NCBI GenBank assembly: GCA_025890175.1
Contig: JANPYM010000014.1
Location: 1,393,637-1,457,636, forward strand
DNA from: Ciborinia camelliae
Lineage: Eukaryota > Ascomycota > Leotiomycetes > Helotiales > Sclerotiniaceae
DNA length: 64,000 nt
Direction: 5' to 3'
Shown here: positions 33,308-45,812 of the stretch, in pieces
How the letters are laid out: each line of letters starts with the position of its first letter
Position numbering within the stretch: position 1 is the first letter of the stretch
Notes under the pieces: generated by a model
Told to the model about the DNA's origin: nothing
Database searches by the model: none
Seen by the model: only the letters and a program-made list of their open reading frames with translations
Translations under genes and position numbers: made by a program

Positions 33308-35606
33308 CTACGCGGCCGATAAACCCGGCGCCTGCGAATTTCCCAAGCGGATATTAACCTTCTCCCTATGTCCCTTATTCTTCAGATGGACTTCAAAATT
33401 GCCGACCGTGGTATCCGGCCCGGGGGTATACAATTTCCCCGGACAATCGTGACATCGGATTCGGGGGAGGTACATCCATTTGATCCCTTCGGCATTGGTG
33501 CCTGGCTGTGGAGCGGGGACGGGAGTTTCCGTCGCCATGGAGACGGCCGAGTAGCGCATCATGCCTTCAAAGCGGTCATTGGGGTATTGTTGGTGGAGGG
33601 CTGTGAGGCCGGTGGCAAGCCAGGTGGGAGGTGGTGGTGGCTGGATAGGGGTGTTAGTGGGGGATTCGGGAGGGAGAAGTTAGGAGGGAAAGGGATATGT
33701 GTGAAGTAAAGTTGGGGTTGGTCATGTGTTGGAATGTTTTTAGAAAATAGAAACTTACAGCTGGGAGAGCTTGACCAGGGATAGGGGCCGGCGCATCAAT
33801 CCTACCAATCTGACCTACTACTACTGCATTTACAGCTTGTGGCATCGGTGCTGGTGCAGGCGTAGTTGCCAATGGTTGAGCTGCTTGCACGCCAGGGGTT
33901 GAAGGCGGGCCCATAGATCCTGGTGGAGCTGGAGTACCGAATGTTGATGTTGCGCGGGTCATGGAGGGAGTTTGCTGGTGATTTGGACGGCTTTTACTTA
34001 AATCTCGGACGAGCTTCTTGAATTTCTCTTTTGGCATCTTCAGTTTGATTATCAATGAGGCATTATCCACACTTTCCTCTCTCGCATCACGACCGAATTT
34101 CCTCGACGAAGTTCTGGTTTCATGATGGTGTGCTAGGAGAGCTTCTGGAGTCTCTGATCTTCCAATATTGGCCATTCTTTGTTGTGCAGCAGTAGCGGCT
34201 CCACGCATATTTCTTGTTCTTGCGGTACCTTGGCTCACTTGTATAGCCGGTGATTCAGGGGAAGAATCTTCACTATCATCTGATTCAGAGAGATCTGCAC
34301 CATCTTGTCGACCGAAACCAGCACGTCTTCCTCTTCCTGATGGTACTCCTACTCGTTTGTATAGTCGACTCTCCTCAATCGTTGCTGCGGCCCCTGGTAA
34401 TACGGAAGATACAACCAAAGTTCTCACCGTTCTCTGCCTATCCTTCAGATCTGGTAGAATTGGCCCCCCTCTTCTATTTACAGATCTCTTCTGTCTTCTT
34501 TGTTCTCGTGAAAATACTAACTCATTTTTTTCCAAATCCGTTTCGGTCATTTCATACAGATACGGAGCAAATTCTTTAATTTGTTGATGTGGTCGTAACA
34601 CTGAGGGTAGAGGTGAAGGTAAAAATGCGGCGACTAAATCGGCGTCTTCTACCGGCCTGCCATCGAATGGATGGCCAACACCATACAAACTCCTTATAAA
34701 CAACTGACTTTGTTCTCGTATGCAATGTGCAATAGCTGTAGTAAATTCTCCCGAAAGAGATAAATCTTTGGTCATACTTTGCGCAAATTCTTCTGGCGAA
34801 TTCAAAGGATTATTAATATCCCATTCGAATTTATCTTCTAATGTATGTGGTCCAATCGTGATATTTAGTTTGATGAGAATACGCATTTCATCATTCTTAT
34901 ATGCTGTATATGGTAGCATTTCATCCAGGGGATCTTCTGGGAAATAAATCAAGGGATTAAAGTCGACAAGTTGGTCGTGGATTTGTTGCTGAACTTGCTG
35001 CTGTACTGGTTCTGCTGCCGGAGCAACCAAACCTAGATCCTCCACAAGTTGTTCCGCGAACAATTCTAGTTTAATAGTGCGTTCGTGCAAATTCCAAGTG
35101 AAAGTATCCCGAAGCTTGACTTTATCCCAATCCACATCCAATCTTATGGGCACTAACTCTTCCACCTGTTCTGCCTGCATGGCCATATCTTTGCGCTTGA
35201 TTCGTAGTTGTGGAGTTTTCTTCCCAAGTCGCTTGCCAGTCGAATATAGTATTCTCGTTGGCCCATCTGTGAATCCATTCCCATATCCATTGTAGCCCGT
35301 CCCATATAATCGACTGGGTGTAAAGACTTCTTTGTGATTTTTGACCAGCTCGTAATCTTGCGCTTCCTGGTATTTGTGGGTATAGATAGCTTTCTGTTTA
35401 TCTTGATCATTATTAATGGCAGCGGAATGAATTAAATTGTGATGCAGGTATTGCTCGAGGAGGATCTTATTGAAATCGGATTTCGTTCGAGGTCGATGTG
35501 TTAGAGTGGAAGATTGAGGTGAAGGAGGATTCGCAGACTCAGAAGGTCCAATTGCGGTAGCTGAGGAAGACTCATCCTGAGAAGCCTGCTGGAAATCTTG
35601 TGTCAT
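33308..35606 (-). CDS. SNF5: SWI/SNF chromatin-remodelling subunit Snf5
   Basis: Core subunit of the nuclear SWI/SNF nucleosome remodeller. Exons 35606-33759 and 33640-33308 join in frame to 726 residues; the 118-nt intron has a GTAAGT donor and a CACTAACAC branch point. The SNF5 domain has two imperfect repeats at about 152-193 (VPIRLDVDWDKVKLRDTF) and 240-310 (MRILIKLNITIGPHTLEDKF), separated by a Gln-rich loop. The middle is basic and Ser-rich (430-560), then Pro/Ala-rich. The second exon supplies a C-terminal finger with Cys679, Cys682, His701 and His707 in the pattern C-x2-C-x18-H-x5-H, which looks like a U1/matrin-type finger (NFEVHLKNKGHRE). Sfh1 of RSC is the alternative paralogue; the length and long N-terminus favour Snf5. 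Confidence 0.88.
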
Positions 35607-36820
35607 GACGGAAGCATTCGCGACAACTATGCGACGAATGTCAAAGGGCGAGCGAAAGAACTTGATTAGTAGGAAATAGTTTAAATATCAATAAGTCAGA
35701 ATCGCGAACCTTTAAACTCGCGACAACATAATACACGGGGCGTGAGATTAGTGAGAACTGACAATGAGGGTGTGAATGGTCCTCCGTAATATATTCTACG
35801 GTGAGGCAAGAAGACATACCAACCGGATCTGGTCCTGCTTCCCTTTACTCGTGAAATCTACTCTACATAGGTAGGTAGGTAGGTGTGTATATATATTGTA
35901 AGCCAACAAACAAAACACTTGAGCTCAACGAGGAATTGGTGGTTTGGGGTCTTACTCCCATAATAAAAATGGAATCAATCAATAAAGTCAAATATGGGAT
36001 TAACATCGCTCCGCTGGCCCCCTCCGCGCGGAGGCAGACTTAACTGGACTGTTCGAACTTCGGAAGCCAATTTATTAATGAAACACCACCACCTGCCACG
36101 GACAGGTACAAGCACTAAAATGACCCAGGAGCGGGCCACTGGCTCCCGAATCCTGTACCTAGTAGATAGATGCAATACTGGAATAGAGCGACGGCAGAGG
36201 TGACAAACAGTACAATGGACCGAAGATATATACATACCTACCTACATACCTAGGTACCTAGGTATACATCTTCTCGAGTACTCGAGCATATACTCTCAGT
36301 AAATAAGATTACCTAGTAGTAGATACATGCAACACTGTAATAGAGAGACTGCAGAGGTAACAGTACAATGGACCAAAGATATATACCTACATAGGGACCT
36401 ACCTACATACCTACCTACCTAGGTATACATCTTCACGAGTACTCGAGCATACCTACACTCAGTAGGTAAGATTACCTAGTAGTAACATTTATGACCAAGT
36501 AGATATTATTAACCTACCGTATTCATGGATACATCTATCTATCTTATTGGCGGCGATATAGCTACATCCATATAATAGCTACAGCTATAGCCACAGCCAC
36601 CCACCAAGGTCGAGGCCGAGGTGAGGTCACCAAGCGAAACAAAGCCCACACAAAATCCTTCCGTGCTCAAGTACTAATAAAGGTGGTAAGGAACATACGA
36701 GGGGGGAAAATAGGAAAAACACTGTTTTGCACCTAAGCTTAAATAAACAACAGCAACAGCAACCACAAATCTATACTACCCTCAAATATCCAACCAGCAT
36801 AACATAATAATATCGCAATA
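35607..36820. other. Divergent promoter region with a tandem duplication
   Basis: 1.2 kb between Snf5 and the Ebp1-like gene, which point away from each other. It holds a GC-rich block at 36005-36150 and a head-to-tail duplication of about 155-165 bp. The last 220 bp form the Ebp1-like promoter. No gene is supported. Confidence 0.55.
36156..36472. repeat. Tandem duplication of about 160 bp
   Basis: Copy 1 (36156-36309) and copy 2 (36310-36472) both begin TACCTAGTAG. Both contain AGTACAATGGACC and GATATATAC about a third of the way in, then CTCGAGCAT, and both end AAGAT. A third copy appears to start at 36473 (TACCTAGTAGTAA) but breaks off. The copies differ by scattered changes and small indels, so the event is not recent. 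Confidence 0.85.
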
Positions 36821-38299
36821 ATGGCCGACAAGAAGGAAGAAACCCAGGAGATTGGTTTGTTATCCCTATTTCCTTATTAATCATAAATATCCCATCTTTG
36901 TTGATATTACAGAGCAAAGATGACCCCGCCAATGCGACTCAAAAAGACATGAGAATCTGCACAATCACCTTTGGAAACAGCCCAAATAACAATTAACTAA
37001 TGATATGATTACATGTAGATTACTCTCTCAACAACCCTGATACCCTCACCAAATACAAGAATGCTGCTCAGATTTCCCAAAAGGTCTTGGAGGCTGTTAC
37101 TGCCATGTGTATTGCTGGCGAGAAAATTGTGACAATTTGCGAGAAGGGTGACAAGCTCCTCGAGGAAGAGATCGCAAAGGTTTACCGAGGAAAGAAGATG
37201 GTAAAGGGTAAGCAGAATTCTTCTGTATCTATTATATTTATACGGCTAACAAACAAAAAGGTATTGGCCATCCAACCACTATCTCTCCTTCAGCCTTCGT
37301 AACACCTTATACTCCTCTTACCTCGGATGAAGCCGAAGCTTCCGTTGTCCTCAAGGAAGGCGAAGCCATTAAAATCCAGCTCGGTGCACAAATTGACGGA
37401 TTCGGAACAATTGTCTGTGATACCATTATCATTCACTCTGCCGCACACGCGAATGGAGAGATCACTGGAAGGGATGCGGATCTTTTGTTGGCTACACACT
37501 ACGCAAATGAGCTTTTGTTACGTTTGATGGTTCCCCCTGGATTACTCGCAACTGGCACAGAAGAGGAGAAGAAGAAGGCAGCAAGTGTTAGAGCTCCTAC
37601 CCAAACCAAGATCACCAGCTTGCTCGAGAAGTTGGTAAAGAGTTACGACTGTAACTTGGTCGAGAACACCACATCTTGGCAATTTGAGCGCAACGAAATC
37701 GAAGGAAAGAAGAAGATTATTCTTGCCCCAGGAGATGGTGGAAGGGGTGATGGTGTTCCAGAGGTTGGCGAAGTTTGGGGTGTTGAGATGGGTGTTTCTC
37801 TTGGCTCTGGAAAGATCAAGAACTTCGAGAACAGATCTACCCTTCATCGCCGTACCAATCTCACATACGCTTTGAAGAGACCAAGCTCCAGAGCGATCAT
37901 GAACGAGGCTGTGAAGAAGTTCGGCACTTTCCCATTCAGTTTGCGACAATTGGAATCTGAGCGAGATGCCAAGGTTGGTGTTGTCGAGTGTGTACGTGGA
38001 AACGTTTTCAGACAATATGAAGTTGTTGGAGACAAGGACGGCGAGCCAGTCGGAAGATTGTTGACCACAATCGGTAAGTAGATGATCAAATTACTGCTTT
38101 TTCCAAGATTAAACTAACATGATCAGCAATCACCAAAAACGGTCTACAAAAGATTGCCTCGCCCCCTGAGCCAGATCTTAGCAAGTTCAAGACCGATAAG
38201 AAGATCACCGATGAAGAGATCCTCAAGATATTGGAGCAGCCTTTGGCCAAGGAGAAGAAGAAGAAGGCTGGCAAGACCAAGTCCTCTGCAGAAGAGTAG
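36821..38299 (+). CDS. Ebp1/PA2G4-type protein (42-kDa curved-DNA-binding protein), M24 fold
   Basis: Member of the proliferation-associated 2G4 family, ribosome- and RNA-associated proteins with a methionine-aminopeptidase fold but no peptidase activity. Exons 36821-36854, 37019-37207, 37261-38073 and 38127-38299 join in frame to 402 residues, usual for the family. Family hallmarks are IDYSLNNPDTLTKYKNAAQI near the start, GHPTTISPS, FENRSTLHRRTNLTYALKRPS, and a Lys-rich tail (KEKKKKAGKTK). At 112-126 (KIQLGAQIDGFGTIV) the first metal-binding Asp of active aminopeptidases is Gln, supporting a non-catalytic role. The first intron is 164 nt and holds an extra TTACAG acceptor at 36912 whose use would bring an early stop. 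Confidence 0.93.
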
Positions 38300-39897
38300 A
38301 AAGGTAGATGAGGAATGGACACGTGATAAGAGGAAGAGAGATGTTGCGACTGACTCACTTGGGAGGCGATAAATGGTCTGTTTCATGCATCAATATGGAA
38401 AACCACTCTTCACATATCCATGTTTCTTGCTGCCGACACTGCTTCATAAAGCTTGTCAAGCATTTCACTGTTCCTACCTCATTTATTGTTATCATTTGGG
38501 CGAGCGAGCGATAAATGTCATAACTCGGGTCTACATCCCATAGGGAAAATTCACTTGGCAGTGGAAAGCTTCTCAAATTTAGAGATATGCAGCAAATATA
38601 TGACTTATAAAATTCTTTATTCTTTATGCAAGTGAAGTGAATTAAATATATTTAAATAATCATTTGATTACAGCAGGTTGCGTGTGATGACCTACTTTCA
38701 CCTATATATATGGATTATGGATGGATTGCAGGTGATGTGACGTGTAGCCTACCAGTAGGCTACCACCTAATCGGGTACAGCACCAGCGTGGACCTCCTCT
38801 TTTTTCAACTTTTCAAATACTCGGTTAGCGAAACTAGGTTAGTTAGATTGAAGGCGAAAACCCAGAAATTACCTAGGCAGTTTGAGTCAATAACCACACA
38901 CATCAACCGTAAATGTACCTACTAGTACTCAGGTGTTTTCTTCGCCTCCAAGTCTGAACTCAGGAATAAACACAGAACACTCTTTCTCCCTTGACCACCT
39001 TTTCAACCATACCCTCCTCAAGTACTCAAGTATCTCCCTGAAACCCTTTTTCCATCGATTCACATCAAAAACAGTCAAGAAATTAACATAAAAGGACATT
39101 TAAGACTACAGCCACCGATTGCCGCCCTATTCATTCACGGCATCCCGCTCAGCCTCTTAGAGTCAGAGCCAGTCCTAAGCGATTCAGAGATCTTTCGGTC
39201 ATTTCATTTCTTTTCATTTCGGTATCGATAAGGGCAACCTCTTCTTCTTCTCCTTCAACCACCTATTGTTTCCTAATCACTACCGCCTCACAATAACAAC
39301 AAGTAAAATAGATAAGGTATTTCTCCCTTCCACTTCCATGTGGTCTTCTACCTCTCTTTACATTCCATCATTTCATTGTATCTCTTCACATGATTTCTAC
39401 GAGCACGAGAAAACTTACGCGATCACCTTTCACCTTCAAAAATAGGAGGATATACTGAGTATTTTCTTCCACGAAGCATCGTTTTCATCAAAAAGATGAT
39501 GAATTAGAATCATTTATTAATCTTCTATTCTACTTAGGAATTCTACAACTTATTTACTTAAAAGTTTAAGAGACGTAAAATTCCGTCAATTGCCGTTTAT
39601 CATTTTGCGCACCCAACCGTTTCGGCTCTCAAGGGGCGCTAGCTAAGGGATTTCATCTCGAAGCGAGAACTTGACTTTCTTTCCTCCTCAATTCAATCAT
39701 ACCACGATACTTCAACGCGTACAAATCCCTTAAGAACAGCATTTGAGAATATTTGCATGATTGCAAATTGCAGAGAAGTACATGGAATCCATTTGAATTA
39801 TATGACCCCTGAACTAACAATTAATTAGTTATCTTGGGAGTGCGATCGCAATTGAAAGGAGTCGGGTCGGTCGCAGGAGGCGACGAGCGAGGAAGCT
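38300..39897. other. Intergenic region and leader of the Rco1 gene
   Basis: 1.6 kb between same-strand genes. It contains a 20-bp palindrome at 38744-38763 and, from about 39000, C/T-rich sequence that looks like a long 5' leader. No further gene is supported; a 71-codon frame at 38710-38925 lacks protein-like features. Confidence 0.5.
38744..38763. repeat. Perfect 9-bp inverted repeat with 2-bp spacer
   Basis: GTAGCCTAC, CA, GTAGGCTAC. It sits about 445 bp past the Ebp1-like stop. It could form a hairpin or be a dimeric protein-binding site; function is unknown. Confidence 0.8.
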
Positions 39898-42800
39898 ATG
39901 AGCCAACTCAATTCTCGCCCAACACGCTCTCGTCGTTCCAGCCCTTTTGTGTCCGCACAACGTAATCCGAATTCTTCTCCAGCCGCCGTCGCAGATACAG
40001 GTCGAAAAAGAACGTTTATGGATAAATGGACGGAGCCTCCTATTCCTGCGCCTTTGCCATCTTTTGCAGAAGCTGGAATGGAGAGGCACGGAGTGGTCGC
40101 AAATATGGCACCACTTGGAACGCGACCAAGCGCGAAAGCTGTTAAATCATCTGCCAAACCTGAGGCAGCAGATGCGAATGGAGGCAGACGTAATGGCGTT
40201 CCTGAAGTGGTGGATGAAGCTCCTCCCTCTCTATCCGCGACACCCCAAGAAGTGCTGGAGACCTCGGAACCTATCTCGAACGTTTCGCGACGAAGATCGA
40301 CATCTACAAGAATCGAAGATCTCGAATACGCCCCACCCTCGACTCCTCAACAACCAAGAAGCGCGCGAAAAAGTATTACTAGATCGAGTGTCGCACCTCA
40401 AAGTGTAGGCAACGAAAGTGAAGGACCTAGCATGTATGCGACTTCTCCAGCCCAACGCACACCTCTTCCACAACAATCACCTTCTCTAGCTTCTTCTCTA
40501 GGTTATACAGCAAAGATGAATTATACATATGATGAAAGAGACGAGGCTCGTCAAAGGGAGGGTCGGATTCGTGCATCTGAGGCTTCTCGCAGGGAGGCTT
40601 CTCGCAGGAAGACTGCTAGATTCGTGGAATTAGCTGTATCCCAAGCAATTGAGGAGCAGCGTTGGTGTACTGCTTATGCTTTACGAGAACTCTTTGATGA
40701 GGACACTGAAAATTTTGGCATGCTCGCTGAAAAACAGGTCTATGAGGAGGCTACTGAAGAGGAGAATCGAGAGTTTTACAGATTGATCACGCTCAAGAAA
40801 AAGGAAGGCAGAAAGGACAAGACTGCTGAATATTATTTCAACGGAGATGGTAGCGATCCTGCGCCTTATCGACCACGACGTCGTCAGGCTCCACCACCAC
40901 CAACTCCCCAACCTATGGTATTCGCACCTTTTAACCCGATATTCGAGACAATAAAACCTACCTATTCTTCGCCATATGCTTCGCCATATACTTCAGTATA
41001 TGCTGCTCCGCCACCTCAACCGCCACCATATTCTTCTACCAACAAAGACACGACAGCAGAAGCTGGTGATCCTATCAGGCGCTCATCAGATGTTAAACCA
41101 TCCTCCACATCTGTATCGCCACGAAAACAGGGAGATCATGCTCTTCATCCCAATAAAAAGCACAAAGCAAATAGTTTTACAGCTACGAATGAGGAAGTAA
41201 ATGGTAATTTGGTTGCAAGTGCAACCGGAACTGATGGGATTGCGAAGAAACAACAGAACGGAGTTGCATCGGCTTCTTCTTCCGGTGCAGTTTTATCATC
41301 TCCACTACCTAAATTATCGGATCGACCAAGAGCAGTCTCGATTTCAAGCTCATCATCATTATCTTCAGTTGATGAGCAAATTCTAGATAATGAGGAAGAG
41401 TATAGTCCTATGGATTTTGACCACGCTCTTAACCATGCTGGTACAACAAAGCCTTCGGATGGTTTCGAAGAATCCAAGGGCCAGGGTATTGTTGGGGCGG
41501 GTAACGCCAGTGCCAACGCCAAATTTGGTGCGTCCGTGTCAACCGGAACCGAGACCCAGTCAAATGCTGGAGGGTCAGTCAATCAAAATCAACCAATTAG
41601 ATCAAAAGATTTGTCTAGGTTCGAATCAGACACATTTTCATCTATGACAATCAAAACCAATAATAAGAGTCGAGCTCTAAACAAATCTAAAACTTCGTCA
41701 CCCGCGCCTCCATCCTTCTCTGCGATCAATATCCCAACAAGATCATCCAACAATACAATCCCAAACTCAAGTTCTCGTGTTGATACCGAAAATATTCAGA
41801 CTAATCCAAACATGGCACCTGAATTAATACGTACCTCATCATCATCTTCTGTTGGATCAGTTCCAGTATTGAAGCCAGTGATGCCCAAAAAGCCACAGAT
41901 TGTGTGGAAGTCAAAGAAGAAGCAACCAATTGATCGTCCTACATATGAAGAGAGTGAGCTGGTTGGTAAATGGAAGCGCAAGGCGCGAGATATTACCAAC
42001 GGCATTACGGATGATATACGCACTGAAAGCTTTGAACGTCCACATACGGACCCACTAAGAAGTGCAACTCCTCCAGCTCGAGCTATTGAATACGCATCCG
42101 ATGGAGGAGATTCTGTGGCTTTGCCTACTGCTTCTGCAACAAATTCTAATCGTCCACCTAAAGTTATTAGACTGGTCACCAAGAATGAACGAGCCAGCAG
42201 AAGACCACCTAGCACTGGCCCCGTCAACAATTACGATTCGGAAATGAGTTCACCCACAGGACTCGGATTTCAACCAGATTTTCCTCCTGGATCATTACCC
42301 AATTCACGTGCTGGCACGCCCTCATCTAATCGACCATCTAGAAAGGCAAAGAATGGCACTGGTCTACGTGTCAAAACTTCGTAAGTTCCCATAATTTCTT
42401 TCATGTCTTTTGTATCACGTCAGATTTCAATCCATACATTCATTTATGGAAGGATTTTGTATTTCTCGATTATTATTTTTCCTGTATCCCTTCGCATCTT
42501 CGTCCCTTCACACATTGTTTCCAGGGCGCTTGGTGCGCTCGCCAGCATAATTATTTTTATGTTTTCGTGTTGCACAGTACCGTGTGACAAACGGAACTTT
42601 CTTTCACCTTGAATTGAACCTAATTTTTTTCTTTCTTCTTATTCCTTTCTATTTCAATGATCCAAAAATCTTCGCTAACAATTCTTTTTCCCTCGCACAG
42701 ACCAATGAAGAAAAAGAGTGGCCCTTCAGCTGGTATCCCAAGGGCAAGCGGTGAACGTGATAGTCCAGTTGGAGGTTCTTATCCAAATCAACAGGTAAGC

Positions 42801-44877
42801 AAACTATTTTGTTATATATATGTGTGTATGGAGTAACGACGACGGTGATGATGGCGACGATGATGAAAAGGATAAATAGATGATGTTGTAAAGTTCTTCA
42901 TCGCTTTTTATCGCTTTTCTCTTCTCGATCATGCGAACAGATCCTTCCAACCTTCTCCCCTTCTCCCCTTCTCCCCTTCTCTACATACATCCCATCCATC
43001 CTCTCAACATCATTACTATCGTGATCATGATGGATTTTCATCATTTTCACCATTTGCTGGCGTTCCTCCTATTTTTGGATGAAGCGTGATGATGATAAAA
43101 AGATCAAATTTCATCATCTTTTGATATTTCGATATCTTGAAGCATTTTGAATGATATTTGGGATTTTATCACGTTGCGTGGTTTCAATATTCGGGGGGCT
43201 GGGTTCTGGGGACATTGGGCAAAAAAATGGAAAAGTCCGGGCTGATAGCGCAAACTCTGATGATGGATGGTGCATTTTGTCTACATCAGACCCATTTCCG
43301 TACTTGCCGAGCCAGGACACCCCCACACATGAAACCTTGCCAACTTCAGAATCACAATCATTATTCACAAATCACGATTATATTATTTGTTGACGTTTAT
43401 CATGAGAGGGGAATGGAATAATCAAAAGCTGACACATGCACGAACAGCCTGCGGAAAACGACGACTATTGTGCGTCTTGTGGAGGTAACGGTCAGTTACT
43501 TTGCTGTGATGGATGCACTCGATCTTTCCATTTCAAATGTATAGATCCTCCAATCGATCCAAGAACCTTAGCAGATGAAGAATGGTACTGTAACGCATGT
43601 CTTGCACGAAATGTACCTCGATCGAAGGAAGAGGAAGTTGGCTTTTTTGGTCCTTTGTTGGCAAATTTGGAGAGAAAGAATCCAAGTGCTTTTCATCTCC
43701 CAAAAGCAATTCGGGAATATTTTGAAAACGTCAAAACTGGAACCGAAGGAGAGTATGAAGAAGGCGTTGTGCAAAAACCAAAGTAAGCTTACATCTTGTA
43801 ATCATCTTGGCCGTTTCTTACTAACCGTCTATCAGGAATAATCGAGGTTATGATGAGACTCCGGATTACTTTAAGCTAAAAGACAACAAAGGAAATCCAA
43901 TCCTCTGTCATAATTGCCACCTCTCAGCATCTCAACCAAGTCGAGCAATTATTCCATGTTCTTATTGCAGCCTCTCATGGCATTTGGATTGTTTGGATCC
44001 TCCACTTGCAAAAGAGCCTCCACCTGGAAGATCTTGGAGATGCCCGGCTCACGTTGATGATCTGCTTGAGAAAGTACCAGGATCTTTAGGTCCAGCTCAT
44101 CGTTTCCGTAAGATCAAAGGCGCTTCACTCATCAAGCCTGTTCTTGCTCGTGGTGTTAGGAATAATGGCCACATTGAGATTGAGAACACTGCCTCTGAAG
44201 ATGAAGATCAAGGTAGTGGCTTTTACGAGCAGAGAGAGTATGGTCATGTGTACAAACTTCCAGAGGAGGGCATCAAGCTTGACTTCATTTCCCGGTATGT
44301 ACTCTTTCTAAGTTACTTCATGTTTAAAGTACTAATTGATTTTAACAGTATTCATCGTGAATTTGGACAATACAATCAGCGAAGCTTTTCCAGCAATCGA
44401 GCATCTATTCCGAAACCACGACCACAAACCGTTGAATTCAATAGACGTAATATCGATGAACAACAAGCTGCACTCAATCTTGCATATTTAGCAACGGCCA
44501 ATCCAACGATGAATCTTACACAAAGTTTAATCGATGCCTTAATTGTAAGTTTTCGGTTTTCTCTTTTTTTTCTGTTTTTTCTGTTTTTTTCTCCATCACA
44601 CGTACACTTACATTACACTTACGCCTCAAAAATACGTAACATAATGACGTAGCACAAACGCTAACCTAAAATCCTTTAGTCCGAAGCCGATGAACCAGTT
44701 ATCAAATTAATAGCTAAAGGAGATGCATCCAAGCTCTCTACTAAAAGGCCATTAACACAAGCTGACAAATCATCTCTGGTGGCTATGACAGCTTTCTTAC
44801 AGGAACGTCTGGCTTCTACCGCTGACGATGGAGAGGATGACGGTATGGTGATTGATCATCAAGATGAAGTCTTGTGA
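39898..44877 (+). CDS. RCO1: Rpd3S histone deacetylase subunit Rco1, two PHD fingers
   Basis: Nuclear subunit of the small Rpd3 deacetylase complex, which deacetylates histones in transcribed bodies and suppresses cryptic initiation. Exons 39898-42380, 42701-42794, 43448-43782, 43836-44294, 44349-44544 and 44680-44877 join in frame to 1254 residues. The long N-terminal 850 residues are disordered and Ser/Pro/Arg-rich. PHD1 is at 867-910 (YCASCGG, LLCCDGCTRSFHFKC, EWYCNACL). PHD2 is at about 995-1045 (LCHNCHLS, IIPCSYCSLSWHLDCLDPPL, WRCPAH), followed by a conserved helical tail. The first two introns are 320 and 653 nt, far longer than the others; the 653-nt one directly precedes PHD1. The tandem PHD layout and spacing make Rco1 the best call. 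Confidence 0.87.
42795..43447 (+). other. 653-nt intron of the Rco1 gene
   Basis: The donor is CAG|GTAAGC and the acceptor is GCTGACACATGCACGAACAG. The intron contains GATGATGG and CTTCTCCCC repeats. An 80-codon open frame (43151-43393) within it has no recognised features and no obvious way to join in phase, so it is treated as intron. Confidence 0.7.
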
Positions 44878-45761
44878 TTCTTTTCATCAAATCCGGAAAC
44901 AAAATATCATCTTCGGTCGAGCTTGAGGGTGCAACATTCAAAGCATCTCGTCGAAATGAAAGCAAATACCGGTACTATTTTTCATCACGTGACTCAATAG
45001 ATCACATGATGATGATGTGGATGTGGATTTGGACTAGTCAAATGATTTACATGGATATTACTTCTTCTAGTATCTTCCACGCCAATATCACTGACTCGGT
45101 ATCTCTGTCTGATCATCATCTACTTTTCAGTACAACGGTGATTGCAGTAGACAGTAGATATTGCTTTCAGTATTTCGGATCAGGTGAAATTTCTAGTTCA
45201 TTCATAAGGCTTTTCATCATCCTATTGGTTTTGGCATGCACCACTTCTTATTTTATTACACAGCGCTTTTCCATCGTGTCTTTTATTTTCTCTTTCGGAG
45301 GGCATACAAAAATTCATTCCCACTTTGTATCATATCATACGACCTTTTCTCTTCTACACGTCTTGAGGGCAAGACTTGACCGGGGAAGAGGGAATCACTT
45401 TGGAGCAGCATGGCGTTTGGTTTGGGGAAAGGGGAGGGAGGGAGGGGGGGGTTCATCTGATTTTCTTGTTACTGAAACCGAAACCGAATTTCTATATTTT
45501 ATGAAAACTCACTCGCCTCCTGGATCTTCTTAATGGGATGTGGATGGTGAGGTGAGATGGGTGGATGTGAAGAAAGAAAGGATATTGCGTCTCGTCTCGT
45601 CTTTTTTTTTCCGTTTGCGAAGGGAGTGGAGGTGGAGGTGCCCATGATGGGGTTTGAATGCATGGATGTGAGAGATGTGAGATGTGAGAGATGAGAGAGA
45701 AAAGAGAGAGAGATGAGAGAGGATACCATAGATACAATTTTCCTTCTTCCACGGTGCAGGG

Positions 45762-45812
45762 TGCAGGGTGGTAGGGTAGGGTAGGGTGCAGGGTGTAGGG
45801 TGACAGGGTGGG
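45762..45812 (+). repeat. GGG-run cluster with G-quadruplex potential
   Basis: About eight GGG runs with loops of one to five bases (pattern GTAGGGTAGGGTAGGGTGCA) lie on the strand matching Rco1 mRNA, about 0.9 kb past its stop. Confidence 0.75.

Noticed and set aside
36005..36100. tRNA-like block with TGTTCGAACTT
   Set aside because: The B-box-like sequence lacks a matching A box and no cloverleaf could be drawn.
43151..43393. Extra exon or nested gene in the long Rco1 intron
   Set aside because: No recognisable protein features and no phase-compatible splice pair could be found.
44874..45533. 219-codon frame just past Rco1
   Set aside because: No ATG-led protein-like sequence; composition is that of a 3' flank.
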